Assembly (NCBI RefSeq): GCF_002934235.1
Contig: NZ_PTIS01000012.1
Coordinates: forward strand, 24,950 to 88,949
Direction: 5' to 3'
DNA: 64,000 bases
Origin: Clostridium algidicarnis DSM 15099
GTDB taxonomy: Bacteria; Bacillota; Clostridia; Clostridiales; Clostridiaceae
Positions 25,213-34,562 of the stretch are shown here, piece by piece (position 1 is the stretch's first letter; each line of letters starts with the position of its first letter). The position numbers and the translations under genes were made by a program. The notes beneath the pieces were generated by a model. That model made no database searches. It was not told the DNA's origin and saw only the letters and a program-made list of their open reading frames with translations.

Positions 25213-26390
25213 TTTATATCACCCACAGATGCTTCTTTTACTAAAGATCCATCCTTTATAGCAGCAGTTGGATTTAAAATAACTGTATCTCCTTCATCTA
25301 GACCCTCCATTACCTCTGCTTCCATATCAGACTGCAATCCTAACTTTATTAGTTTTTCTACGGCTTTGTTTTCTACCATTATATATGCATAGTTTTTACC
25401 TTGTTTATCTGATCTAATAGCTTCTGCTGGTATCTTTAGTATGTTTTCTTTTTTAGCTAACAATATTTCTATATCCACATCAAATTCTGGCTTAATATCT
25501 TCTACCTTTTCTAATATATCTACATCTGCATTAAGTATTACATCAGAACCTGTAGCACTTTGTACCTTTTTAGCCACAGGATCTATATAAACTACTTTTC
25601 CCTTTATTCTATTACCCGATATAACAATTTCTGCTTCCTGGCCTACTATCACTTTTGAAGCATCATACTTACCAAGGGCTACTAATGCTTTTAAATTATA
25701 TATATCTTGAACTACAACGGCTGGTTGTGTCATATTTCCAATAGCACCTTCTGTTATATTAATAGCAGTTATTACTCCATCAAATTCTGCTACTATATTT
25801 GAATTTATAGAACTTAATTTTGACTTTGCAGAATCTAATGATATCTTTGCCAAATTTATAGCATTATCTGATTGTTTTATTTTTTCTTCTGATATCTCAA
25901 CTAATCCAGATTGTGATTGCAAAGCCATAGCTGCACCTTGAGATTCACTAATTTTATCTATATGAGTCAAATCTTTATTTGAATTTTTTAATTCTTCATC
26001 TTTGGCTTTCTTATCTTCTATACTTTGCTTTTGATTTATAAGTTCTTGTTTTTGAAGTACTGCATTATCATATTGAATTTCTGCTTGTTTTATTGCATTA
26101 TTAATGTCTTCTATATCATAACTTACTATGATATCTCCAGTTTTCACACTATCTCCCACTTTAAAATTTACCTCATTTGCTTTAAGCTGAGGGCCATAAT
26201 ATTCTTTTATTGTTTTTGACTTTATGGTAGCTGTAGTATTTAAGTAAGAACTTAAATTACCAATTTCTACATTTGATGTTTTTACGCTTATTGATTTATC
26301 ATTTTTCTTTCCTAGTATTATAGGTAAAGAAACTATAATTCCCAGTGCAACTATCCCTACAATCCAAGTAATTGTCTTTTTTTTCATCAT
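25209..26390 (-). CDS. HlyD/MacA-family efflux adaptor protein
   Basis: The 393-residue protein has a single N-terminal membrane segment (TITWIVGIVALGIIVSLPII), a lipoyl/barrel-sandwich domain split by a coiled-coil hairpin (about 85-185, KQELINQKQSIEDKK), and the beta-barrel and C-terminal domains of membrane fusion proteins. Gram-positive members work with MacB-type transporters without an outer-membrane channel. It is the first gene of this operon. AAGGAG lies five bases before the first ATG and eight before the second, so start choice differs by only one residue. Confidence 0.92.
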   Translation of the reverse strand: MMKKKTITWIVGIVALGIIVSLPIILGKKNDKSISVKTSNVEIGNLSSYLNTTATIKSKTIKEYYGPQLKANEVNFKVGDSVKTGDIIVSYDIEDINNAIKQAEIQYDNAVLQKQELINQKQSIEDKKAKDEELKNSNKDLTHIDKISESQGAAMALQSQSGLVEISEEKIKQSDNAINLAKISLDSAKSKLSSINSNIVAEFDGVITAINITEGAIGNMTQPAVVVQDIYNLKALVALGKYDASKVIVGQEAEIVISGNRIKGKVVYIDPVAKKVQSATGSDVILNADVDILEKVEDIKPEFDVDIEILLAKKENILKIPAEAIRSDKQGKNYAYIMVENKAVEKLIKLGLQSDMEAEVMEGLDEGDTVILNPTAAIKDGSLVKEASVGDIK

Positions 26391-26544
26391 TTACTCTCCT
26401 TAATCTAAAAAATGCCCCTATTAAATAGGTTATTATAACTTTTAATACAAGTATCTTTTGAATATACAAAACATTTTACCTCTTTTAATCAACATTATCA
26501 ATGATATCTAATAATATTTTAAGCAATTAAAATTTACATAAAAA

Positions 26545-26597
26545 ATGCAACTAAGATTTAAAAGAGGTTCTACCTTCTATTTAAATCTTAGTTGCAT
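26545..26597 (-). terminator. Terminator of the tetR-MMPL-Pip operon
   Basis: An 18-bp stem, ATGCAACTAAGATTTAAA (26545-26562) with 26580-26597, is followed by six T residues on minus. It lies after the stop of the Pip-like gene. Confidence 0.9.
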
Positions 26598-26660
26598 CTT
26601 ATTTTAAGTTATGGTGCTTTAATATTATTTATATTGTAATGCCCTATCATAGCTTATTTT

Positions 26661-29453
26661 TTATTTGCTGAATATATTCTTTATCCAGTTAATAATACCT
26701 TTCTTTTCTTCTTTAACCTCAACTTTTGTTTCTATTTTTGCTTCTGGTATTTTTATTTCTTCAGTTTTTATTATAAATTTAACCTTACCTTCCATGCCTT
26801 CTTCTATACCTGAAAATGTTCCGTAGTCTTCTGATAATTTCACTATTTCATCTTTAGATGCTAATACATCATCTATATCAGTTACCCCTTCACTTACTTT
26901 ATCATGAAGCTTTGTTACTCCTTCTTCATCAAACTTTGTCATTCCTTCGTTTAATTCTTTAGCACCCTTTTCTAATTGATTTGAAGCATCTTTTAATTGT
27001 GCTGCTCCAGAGCTTAAACCTTCAATTCCATTGTTTAAATCTGATGTACCTTGATATAACTTATTTGCACCTTCTTCTAGTTGCTTTATCCCTCCAGTTA
27101 ATTGTGGAAGTTTATTTAAGGATTCTCTTACCTTATTTACATTATTTTCTTCTAAAGATTCTCTCATTATTGAAAGTATATCTTCACTATCTTTAAGGTG
27201 TTTTTGCATAGCCATTAGTGTATTTATACTTTCAGGTGACTTGGATATCTTATCCATTACCTCTGGTGTCATATTATTTTCTACAGCTGTTATTATAGGT
27301 TGAAGATTTTTCATATCTTCTTCTAATACTGCTATATTTTCTACTGTTTCTTTAAATTCTTTACTCTTGCTAGCTTCTAATAATTTCTTTGATACCTCTA
27401 TATTTTCTTTGTTTTTATCTAAAGTAGACTTCATTCCTTGTATAGCTGGAAGCATTTGATTTACCTTATTAAGTTCACCCATAACCTCTTTATCGTTTAA
27501 TACATTATTTAACTCAATTAACATAGCTTTTGTGTCAGGATCTTCTGTTTTAGCTTGAATTTCCTTTAATGTAACCGTCATTTTATTAATACTCTTCATA
27601 GTTTCTGGATTAAGAGCCTTTGAAATAGCTTCTAAAGCATCTTTGTTTTGCCCAAGTGCTTGTTGAAGTGCTATTAAAGTTTGTAAGCTTTCTTCCATAC
27701 CATCCATGCTACCTTTAGATTTAATAAATCCATCTCTAGCTCCTACAACTGCGCTATTATATCCGCTAATTAATGCTTGCAACTGCTTATTTACTACTTC
27801 TGTTTCTTCATTATCTGTGGGATAAGCTTTATTTACCGCTTCCCTTAATGCATTAACATTTTCTTCTTTAACCAGCTCATTTGTATCTCCAACAAATTTA
27901 TTAGCCATAGCTTGTTGCTGCTTTAAAGTTTTTTCCATCTCTACTCCATTTACCTTTTCTAGAGCTTTTGCTGAATCTAATATATTGTTAATTGCACTAG
28001 CATTTTGAAATATAGGAGCAAGTGTATCTATCACTGATAGATGTGGAGCCAATGAATTTAATTCTCCCATAAGTGGTGCTAATTTATCTACATTTTTCAT
28101 AACTTCTAGTAACGGTTGTAGTTTTTGGGTATCTACATCTACACCACTTAGCTGATCTGTAGTATTTATTAAAGCCTCAATATTACTTATATTTTCTGGT
28201 GTAGATAATGCTTTCAACTCTTTAATCATGGGATTTGCTAGCATTTTTGATATGCCAACTGCTCTATAATCTACAAAGGTCTTACCCATAAGGTTCATGT
28301 TATTTTCACTAAGTAAAGGCAATAATTCCCCCATACTTGAAATATCAATATCTTTTGCAAAGTAAGCATCATTAATTAATGTTCTTTCTCTTTTAACATT
28401 ATTATCATCTGTTATTAATGCAATCTTTTTTTGATTTTCTTTTTTTGACATTTCACCTTGAATTGATCCAATACCTTTTCCTGCAGTATTTATGCCAGAT
28501 TTTAAATCATAGGCTCCATTTTTTAGAGAAGTACTACCGCCCTTTAATTTATCAGTACCAACAACTAAATCCCCCATCTTTGCAGCAAAAAGGCTTTCTC
28601 CTTCTGATAACTTTTCACTACCTTCTTTTAACTTTCCACTAGCATCCTTTAATTCATCTATTCCATCAACTAGTTCTGAAAGATCTTTAGAATCTTTTAG
28701 CTTTTCAATTTCTGGAAGATCAGGTGTGGCTGTTATCATTACTGGTCCCATCTTAAAGTTTTCAACATCAGCTTCTATTTCAAGCTTATCTTCAAGTCCA
28801 AGATCTATATCCATAGTGTTAAGTCCTAAGCTCTCCTTTAATCCTGGTAATCCAATATAAGTTATTATATTGTTATTTCCATCAGAAACTATTTGTCCAG
28901 AATTTATATTTATATTTTTAAAGCTATCCATAGGTAAATTTAGTAAAGCTACAGTAGCAAAAGGTGTATATATTGTTTTCTCTTTGCCATTAATAGTAAC
29001 TTTATGTGCTTCTTTATTTTTTATTTCTAAACTTATTTTTACCTTACCAGATTTTCCTGCTAATTCTTCTGGTTTTATGCTTACTCCATTTAAATAATAT
29101 ATCATTGTTATTTCCAAAGGTAGCTCTTCATTAGAGTTTCCTTGATAAAAAATATCATTTTCTTTAGATCTCCATGTAATTGATTCTCCATTTATCTCTG
29201 GCTTATCTTCACCTTTTATATTTTTAATATCCTTTAAATTGGACTTGTCTTTTATATCACCACCATTTGGATTATGAATCCAAGTACTTACTATTTTATC
29301 TTGTACCTTTCCTTCTTTATCCAAAGTTATATATACTGATTCATCTTTTTTAATTGCTTCTGATGCCTGTACTAAGTTAGGGCTCACTATTGAAGCCACT
29401 AAAACAAGGCTTATAATTGTTTTTGACATATAATTCAATTTATCTTTTCTCAT
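26661..29453 (-). CDS. Secreted coiled-coil protein with LxxG heptad repeats (YhgE/Pip-like)
   Basis: The 930-residue protein has an N-terminal signal sequence (TIISLVLVASIVSPNLVQAS) and a beta-rich N domain (about 35-260). A first block of heptads of the form LxxG (LKDASGKLKEGSEKLSEG) lies at about 265-335. A long helical region with several Leu-rich amphipathic helices runs to about 810, and a second heptad block follows (LEEGANKLYQGTSDLNNG, about 815-875). No membrane helices are found near the C terminus, unlike classical YhgE/Pip proteins, which end in ABC-2-like segments. It ends in an amphipathic basic stretch, GIINWIKNIFSK. It lies 20 bases after the MMPL gene and probably works with it at the cell surface. 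Confidence 0.82.
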   Translation of the reverse strand: MRKDKLNYMSKTIISLVLVASIVSPNLVQASEAIKKDESVYITLDKEGKVQDKIVSTWIHNPNGGDIKDKSNLKDIKNIKGEDKPEINGESITWRSKENDIFYQGNSNEELPLEITMIYYLNGVSIKPEELAGKSGKVKISLEIKNKEAHKVTINGKEKTIYTPFATVALLNLPMDSFKNININSGQIVSDGNNNIITYIGLPGLKESLGLNTMDIDLGLEDKLEIEADVENFKMGPVMITATPDLPEIEKLKDSKDLSELVDGIDELKDASGKLKEGSEKLSEGESLFAAKMGDLVVGTDKLKGGSTSLKNGAYDLKSGINTAGKGIGSIQGEMSKKENQKKIALITDDNNVKRERTLINDAYFAKDIDISSMGELLPLLSENNMNLMGKTFVDYRAVGISKMLANPMIKELKALSTPENISNIEALINTTDQLSGVDVDTQKLQPLLEVMKNVDKLAPLMGELNSLAPHLSVIDTLAPIFQNASAINNILDSAKALEKVNGVEMEKTLKQQQAMANKFVGDTNELVKEENVNALREAVNKAYPTDNEETEVVNKQLQALISGYNSAVVGARDGFIKSKGSMDGMEESLQTLIALQQALGQNKDALEAISKALNPETMKSINKMTVTLKEIQAKTEDPDTKAMLIELNNVLNDKEVMGELNKVNQMLPAIQGMKSTLDKNKENIEVSKKLLEASKSKEFKETVENIAVLEEDMKNLQPIITAVENNMTPEVMDKISKSPESINTLMAMQKHLKDSEDILSIMRESLEENNVNKVRESLNKLPQLTGGIKQLEEGANKLYQGTSDLNNGIEGLSSGAAQLKDASNQLEKGAKELNEGMTKFDEEGVTKLHDKVSEGVTDIDDVLASKDEIVKLSEDYGTFSGIEEGMEGKVKFIIKTEEIKIPEAKIETKVEVKEEKKGIINWIKNIFSK

Positions 29454-29473
29454 TATACTTACCTCCTGTAATT

Positions 29474-31570
29474 TTAAGCTGATAATTCAACATTTTCTTT
29501 TGATTTTTTCTTTTGTTTCCATCCTTTAGTTGTAAGACCTATAAACCTTTCTGAAACTATTAATATTGATGGTAATATAAATATTATTACAACCATACTT
29601 ATAAGAGCTCCTCTAGCCATTAAAAAGCATAGACTCTTTATAAGTTCCATATCTGAAATAAGTGCTACCCCTGCAGTAGCAGCAAAAAATGTAAGAGCAC
29701 TTGTTACTATAGATTTTGCTGAACCTTGTACGGATATTTTCATAGCTTCTATCTTGTCATATCCATTTTGCATTTCCTCTTTAAATCTAGATGTTAGTAA
29801 TATAGCATAGTCTACAGTTGCTCCTAGCTGTATAGTTCCAATTACTATATTTGAGATAAAAGGAAGCGCTGTACCTGTGTAGTACGGAATTCCAAGATTT
29901 ATAAATATAGCAAGTTCTATTGATAACACTAAAATAAGTGGTAATGAAAAAGATAAAAACACTCCAAATATTATAGTAAATATAGCTAAAATTGAAACTA
30001 CATTTACTCTTTTAAAATCGCTCTCTGCTATCCGAATTAGATCTTTAGTTAAAGGCCCCTCCCCCGATACCATAGCATCTTCATCATACTCTTTTGCAAT
30101 ATTTATTATTTCATCTACTTGAGCATTTTCTTCGTCTTGTGCTGCTTTATATATAGAATTTGCAACTATTAAGTTGTATCCATCCTTTTTAAAGTTTGCT
30201 TTTATATCTTCTGGGACAAAGCTTTCTGGAATTGATCCTCCTACTAATTTATCATAAGATAAAACTTTTTCTATTCCATCAACCTTTTCTATTCGATCTG
30301 CCATTTCTTTCTTTTTGTACTGTGGTAAATCGTCTTTTACAACTATCATATGTGTAGTTGTCATATTATAATCTTCTTTAAGCTTGTTTAAGGCTACTAC
30401 AGATTCCATATCTTTAGGTAGTGACTCATCTAAGTTGTAATACACCTTTGCATTATTAGCTCCATAAATTGCTGGTATGAAAGCTATAACGAATATCGCT
30501 ACAAAAATTTTATAATGCTCTGTTACATAATTTGAAACCTTTGTAAACTCAGGCAATATTGTTTTATGCTGAAACCTGTGTATAGCTTTATCAAAGTATA
30601 AAACTAAAGCCGGTAAAATAGTTACTGTACATATTACTCCAAGTAATACTCCTTTAGCCATTACAATTCCTATATCTTTTCCAAGGGCTAGTTCCATAAC
30701 ACAAAGTGCAAGAAAACCTGCTATAGTTGTAAGAGAACTTCCTGATATAGCTGTTATAGTATTTGCTATTGCTTCTGCCATAGCCTCTTCTTTATCTTCT
30801 ATTTTAAGCTTTTCTTCTTCATATCTGTGTAATAAAAATATTGAGTAGTCCATAGTTACCCCTAATTGGAGTACCGCTGCCAAGGCTTTTGTTATATAAG
30901 AAACCTCGCCTAAGAATATATTGCTTCCAAAGTTATATAAAATCGCAAATCCAATGGAGGCTAAAAATATAAATGGTATAATTACAGATTCCATAGTAAG
31001 TGCTAAAACTATTGTAGATAAAATTACTGCAATTAACACATAAATAGGAGTCTGCTTATCTGAAAGATCCTTTGTATCTTTTACTATAGCTGATACGCCA
31101 CTTAGAAAGCTTTTTTCATCCATTACCTTTCTTATATCTGTTATAGCATTTTGTGTGACCTCTGAGGAGCTTCCTTCTTTATACTTTATTACCATCATTG
31201 TAGAATCACCACTGTAAAGTGCCTTTTTTACATCGTCTGGCAATATTTCTTTTGGAATAGATATGTCTAATGCATCATCTATCCAAAGTACACTGTCTAC
31301 TCCCTCAATTGTTTGAATTTTTTCTTTTATTCTTGATACCTCTTTAGGTTCTGCATCATCCATAATTAGCATAGATAAAGATGCACTTGCAAATGTATCA
31401 TCCAATATATTTTGACCTTTCATAGAATCTAGTTCCTGTGGTAAGTAAGTCAAAACATCATAATTTATTTTTGTATTTACCATACCAAAGACTGATATAA
31501 TTGATAAAAGTACTGCTACTATAAGAACTATATTTCTATGCTTTGCTATGAATTCACCAAATTTTTTCAC
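29474..31570 (-). CDS. MMPL/RND-family transporter
   Basis: The 698-residue membrane protein has the RND topology in two halves, each with one helix, an extracytoplasmic domain and a bundle of helices. The proton-relay Asp-Tyr motif occurs twice: TMDYSIFLLHRYEEE (about residues 245-260) and TVDYAILLTSRFKEE (about 580-595). Family members export lipids, surfactants or peptides. It lies between tetR (24 bases) and the Pip-like gene (20 bases), suggesting a regulated cell-envelope exporter. The substrate is unknown. Confidence 0.93.
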   Translation of the reverse strand: MKKFGEFIAKHRNIVLIVAVLLSIISVFGMVNTKINYDVLTYLPQELDSMKGQNILDDTFASASLSMLIMDDAEPKEVSRIKEKIQTIEGVDSVLWIDDALDISIPKEILPDDVKKALYSGDSTMMVIKYKEGSSSEVTQNAITDIRKVMDEKSFLSGVSAIVKDTKDLSDKQTPIYVLIAVILSTIVLALTMESVIIPFIFLASIGFAILYNFGSNIFLGEVSYITKALAAVLQLGVTMDYSIFLLHRYEEEKLKIEDKEEAMAEAIANTITAISGSSLTTIAGFLALCVMELALGKDIGIVMAKGVLLGVICTVTILPALVLYFDKAIHRFQHKTILPEFTKVSNYVTEHYKIFVAIFVIAFIPAIYGANNAKVYYNLDESLPKDMESVVALNKLKEDYNMTTTHMIVVKDDLPQYKKKEMADRIEKVDGIEKVLSYDKLVGGSIPESFVPEDIKANFKKDGYNLIVANSIYKAAQDEENAQVDEIINIAKEYDEDAMVSGEGPLTKDLIRIAESDFKRVNVVSILAIFTIIFGVFLSFSLPLILVLSIELAIFINLGIPYYTGTALPFISNIVIGTIQLGATVDYAILLTSRFKEEMQNGYDKIEAMKISVQGSAKSIVTSALTFFAATAGVALISDMELIKSLCFLMARGALISMVVIIFILPSILIVSERFIGLTTKGWKQKKKSKENVELSA

Positions 31571-31594
31571 TTTGCCTCAATCCTTCCTTTATGT

Positions 31595-32227
31595 TTAAAC
31601 TTCTAACATTTTTTTTATAGTTTTAAATAAAATAGGTTTCATTGTATCCATATCGTAGGGTTCTTCAAGTATAATGCTACTATAACAAACGCTTCCTATA
31701 AGCTCTATAATCATAAATAGAATTTTTTCTGATTCTTTTTTGTCTGTACCAAGTGATTCCATATTAACTATAAATATATCTATCACTTCTCTCATTTCTT
31801 CATGTTGTTCAGGTCGCATTATAGCTCTTCTATATACTCCCCATGAAAAGTTTTTGTTTACAATCTTAAGCATAAGTTTATTATCTTTTAAATATTCTAT
31901 TATATAATTAACATAAAATAGAAACATCTCTATAAAATCTTCAAAAGATTCTTCTTTAGTTTTTTGCATTGCTTCTTTTATGAGTCCAGAACTTTTTTGA
32001 AGTATAATTTTGTTTATAATATCGTATTTGTCTTTAAAGTATAGGTAAAATGTTCCCTTGGCCACTCCTGCCTTTTTAACGATATCGTCTATGGCCGTAT
32101 TTTGAAATCCTTTTGTAGTAAAAAGTTCATAAGCAGCACTATATAAATCCTTCTCTTTTATTAGTTTCTTATTTTCTGACTTGCTTTTTATTTCATCCTT
32201 TTTAGTTATCTTATCCACATTATCCAC
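31595..32227 (-). CDS. TetR-family repressor
   Basis: The 210-residue protein has a Lys-rich tail of about 25 residues before the usual TetR helix-turn-helix (AIDDIVKKAGVAKGTFYLYF). A helical C-terminal ligand domain follows. It is the first gene of the operon with the MMPL transporter and Pip-like protein. Two TGAC-GTCA palindromes flank the promoter upstream, so it very probably represses its own operon. The inducer is unknown; membrane-active compounds are a guess from the partner genes. Confidence 0.93.
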   Translation of the reverse strand: MDNVDKITKKDEIKSKSENKKLIKEKDLYSAAYELFTTKGFQNTAIDDIVKKAGVAKGTFYLYFKDKYDIINKIILQKSSGLIKEAMQKTKEESFEDFIEMFLFYVNYIIEYLKDNKLMLKIVNKNFSWGVYRRAIMRPEQHEEMREVIDIFIVNMESLGTDKKESEKILFMIIELIGSVCYSSIILEEPYDMDTMKPILFKTIKKMLEV

Positions 32228-32350
32228 TCCTGATATATTCTTATGTTACATTCATAATCTTCCATACTCCTTCTTCCATAGGAAACCCCTCTAAATTGTT
32301 TACTCTATCTTAGTTGTCTTATCTATTTATAGTAAACTTATTTAGTTTAA

Positions 32351-32363
32351 TGACTGTCGGTCA
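32351..32363. promoter_or_regulatory. TetR-type operator, promoter-distal
   Basis: TGACTGTCGGTCA has TGAC/GTCA ends. It lies 11-23 bases downstream of the predicted start, and its centre is 44 bases from that of the other operator. Confidence 0.65.
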
Positions 32364-32380
32364 TTTATCTAACATATATT

Positions 32381-32408
32381 ATTATACCCTTTAATGACTA
32401 ATAGTCAA
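32381..32408 (-). promoter_or_regulatory. Promoter of the tetR operon with operator on the -35
   Basis: On minus, -35 TTGACT (32403-32408), a 16-base spacer, and -10 TATAAT (32381-32386). The perfect palindrome TGACTAATAGTCA (32395-32407) overlaps the -35. Confidence 0.65.
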
Positions 32409-32604
32409 TATGTTTTTTTAATTTTTTTTATAAATAATTTTACGACTTTTTTTTCAAAGTTAAATGTATACCTTTACTACGTTGGAATTACTAAATGCAA
32501 TGTTTATAGATGATCTATGTTATAATAATAAATATATTTTTTGTTATTAAAAATAAAAATATAGTATAATGTAGTCAATAATAAAAAAACAAGGCGGTAT
32601 TAAT

Positions 32605-34518
32605 ATGATTGTTATTGGTTGTAAAAATATTTCTAAAAGTTATGGTGTAGATGTAGTATTAAATAAAGTAACTTTTTCTATAAACGAAGGTGATAAAGTT
32701 GGTTTTATAGGTGCTAACGGAGCTGGTAAATCTACCTTATTCAAAATATTAACAGGTGAGCTCACTTATGATATAGGTGATGTATTTATAGATAAAAATA
32801 AAGCCCTAGGATATCTTTCACAACATCTTTCACTAGGATCTAATAGTAGTATTTATGAAGAAATGCTTTCTGTTTTTAGTGAGCTATTAGCCATTGAAAA
32901 AAAACTAAAAGAGTTAGAAATTAAATTAAACGATGGCTATGATCCTACTAATGCTTCCTATCATGATAAAGTCATAAAAGACTATACTACTTTAACTGAA
33001 TTATATAATAATAAAGGTGGATATACCTATAAAGCAAATATTAATAAGGTATTAAAAGGATTAGGATTTTTAGAAGAGGATTATGAAAAGCCTATAAATA
33101 TTCTAAGTGGTGGTCAAAAAACTAGAGTTGCTCTTTGTAAACTTCTTCTTACAAAGCCTGAAATATTGCTTCTAGACGAACCTACAAATCATTTAGACCT
33201 AGACGCTATAGAGTGGCTTGAAGATTACTTAAAAGGTTATAAAGGAACCATTGTTATTATATCGCATGATAGATTTTTCTTAGATGCTATAACTACACAC
33301 ACCTTTGAACTTATTAATGGACACGTAGATTGTTATAACGCAAATTACTCAAAATATATAGACCTTCGGAAAAAAGAATTTGAAACAAAGCTAAAAGCTT
33401 ATAATCTGCAACAAATTGAAATTAAAAGACAAGAGGACATTATTGAAAAATATAAATCCTTTAATCGTGAAAAAAGTGTACGTGCAGCAGAAAGTAGAGA
33501 AAAAGCTTTAGCTAAAATAGAAAGACTCGAAACTCCTGATAAAGATGCAAAAGCTTCTAAAATAAAATTCGAAACCTTAATAAAAAGTGGAAATGACGTA
33601 TTATATGTAGAAAATTTAAGCAAAAGCTTTGGAGAAAACCACCTTTTTTCCCATGTTAATTTTGATATAAAAAGAGGGGATCGTATAGCCCTTATTGGTG
33701 AAAATGGAAGAGGTAAAACTACTCTTTTTAAAATTATAATGGACGACATCCTTGCTAGTACTGGTACTAAGACCTTAGGTAAAAATGTTTTTATAGGATA
33801 CTATGATCAAGAACAGTCAAACTTAAATGAAAATAAAACAATTATAGATGAAATTTGGGATGAGTATCCTCACATGACAACAACGCAAGTTAGAAATGCT
33901 TTAGCATCTTTTCTTTTCACTGGTGATGATGTTTTTAAAGAAATAAATAAATTGAGTGGTGGCGAAAAGTGTAGAATTAACCTTTTAAAGCTCATGCTTT
34001 CAAAATCTAATTTTCTATTATTAGATGAACCTACAAATCACTTAGACATTATGTCAAGAGAAGCCTTAGAAGATGCCATAAATAACTACGATGGAACTTT
34101 ACTTATTATTTCTCATGATAGATACTTTTTAAATAAGGTTATAAATAATATCTGTGAACTTAATTCAGATGGCATAAAAGAATACCTTGGAAATTATAAT
34201 TACTTCCAAGAAAAGAAAAAGAATCCCTCTAGATATGAAGGCTTAGAAGAGCTCCAAAATAAAAGTAAAACTCAGGTGTCTGAAGAAAAACGTAAAAAAC
34301 GACTTTTAGATAAAAAGGCAAAAGAAGAAGAAACTAAACTTAAATCTTTAGAACAAGATATTTCATCTAATGAGTCAAATATACTAAAACTTCAAGAACT
34401 ACTGTGTTTAGAAGAGGTTTATTCAAACGCAGAAAAGAGTGAATCTATTAACAAAGAATTGCTACAACTACAAAAGGTCTCAGAAACCTTATATGAAGAA
34501 TGGGAAAAGCTGATATAG
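32605..34518 (+). CDS. ABC-F family ATPase
   Basis: ABC-F proteins act on ribosomes as translation factors or antibiotic-protection proteins. The 637-residue protein has two ABC modules with Walker A GANGAGKST and GENGRGKTT, signatures LSGGQKTRVALCKLL and LSGGEKCRINLLKLM, and Walker B LLLDEPTNHLD in both. An inter-domain linker rich in Lys/Glu (about 240-320) and a C-terminal coiled coil (about 550-637) complete the Uup/YdiF-type layout. GGCGG precedes the ATG. No membrane segments. A housekeeping YdiF-like role is more likely than resistance, because no inducible leader is seen. Confidence 0.93.
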   Translation: MIVIGCKNISKSYGVDVVLNKVTFSINEGDKVGFIGANGAGKSTLFKILTGELTYDIGDVFIDKNKALGYLSQHLSLGSNSSIYEEMLSVFSELLAIEKKLKELEIKLNDGYDPTNASYHDKVIKDYTTLTELYNNKGGYTYKANINKVLKGLGFLEEDYEKPINILSGGQKTRVALCKLLLTKPEILLLDEPTNHLDLDAIEWLEDYLKGYKGTIVIISHDRFFLDAITTHTFELINGHVDCYNANYSKYIDLRKKEFETKLKAYNLQQIEIKRQEDIIEKYKSFNREKSVRAAESREKALAKIERLETPDKDAKASKIKFETLIKSGNDVLYVENLSKSFGENHLFSHVNFDIKRGDRIALIGENGRGKTTLFKIIMDDILASTGTKTLGKNVFIGYYDQEQSNLNENKTIIDEIWDEYPHMTTTQVRNALASFLFTGDDVFKEINKLSGGEKCRINLLKLMLSKSNFLLLDEPTNHLDIMSREALEDAINNYDGTLLIISHDRYFLNKVINNICELNSDGIKEYLGNYNYFQEKKKNPSRYEGLEELQNKSKTQVSEEKRKKRLLDKKAKEEETKLKSLEQDISSNESNILKLQELLCLEEVYSNAEKSESINKELLQLQKVSETLYEEWEKLI

Positions 34519-34538
34519 TAATTACTATATCAGCTTTT
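34505..34538 (+). terminator. Terminator overlapping the ABC-F stop codon
   Basis: AAAAGCTGATATAG (34505-34518) pairs with CTATATCAGCTTTT (34525-34538). The upstream arm is the last coding sequence of the ABC-F gene. Confidence 0.85.
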
Positions 34539-34562
34539 TAAACTTATCTCTTCTTGTTAAAT

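Larger units (their letters stand above)
32228..32604. other. Divergent control region between tetR and the ABC-F gene
   Basis: This 377-base region has no gene. Its left part holds the two TetR operators and the leftward promoter. Its right part holds a likely rightward promoter, TTGTTA (32541-32546) and TATAAT (32565-32570) with an 18-base spacer, about 35 bases before the ABC-F start. I see no leader peptide or attenuator for the ABC-F gene, although resistance-type ABC-F genes often have one. Confidence 0.6.
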
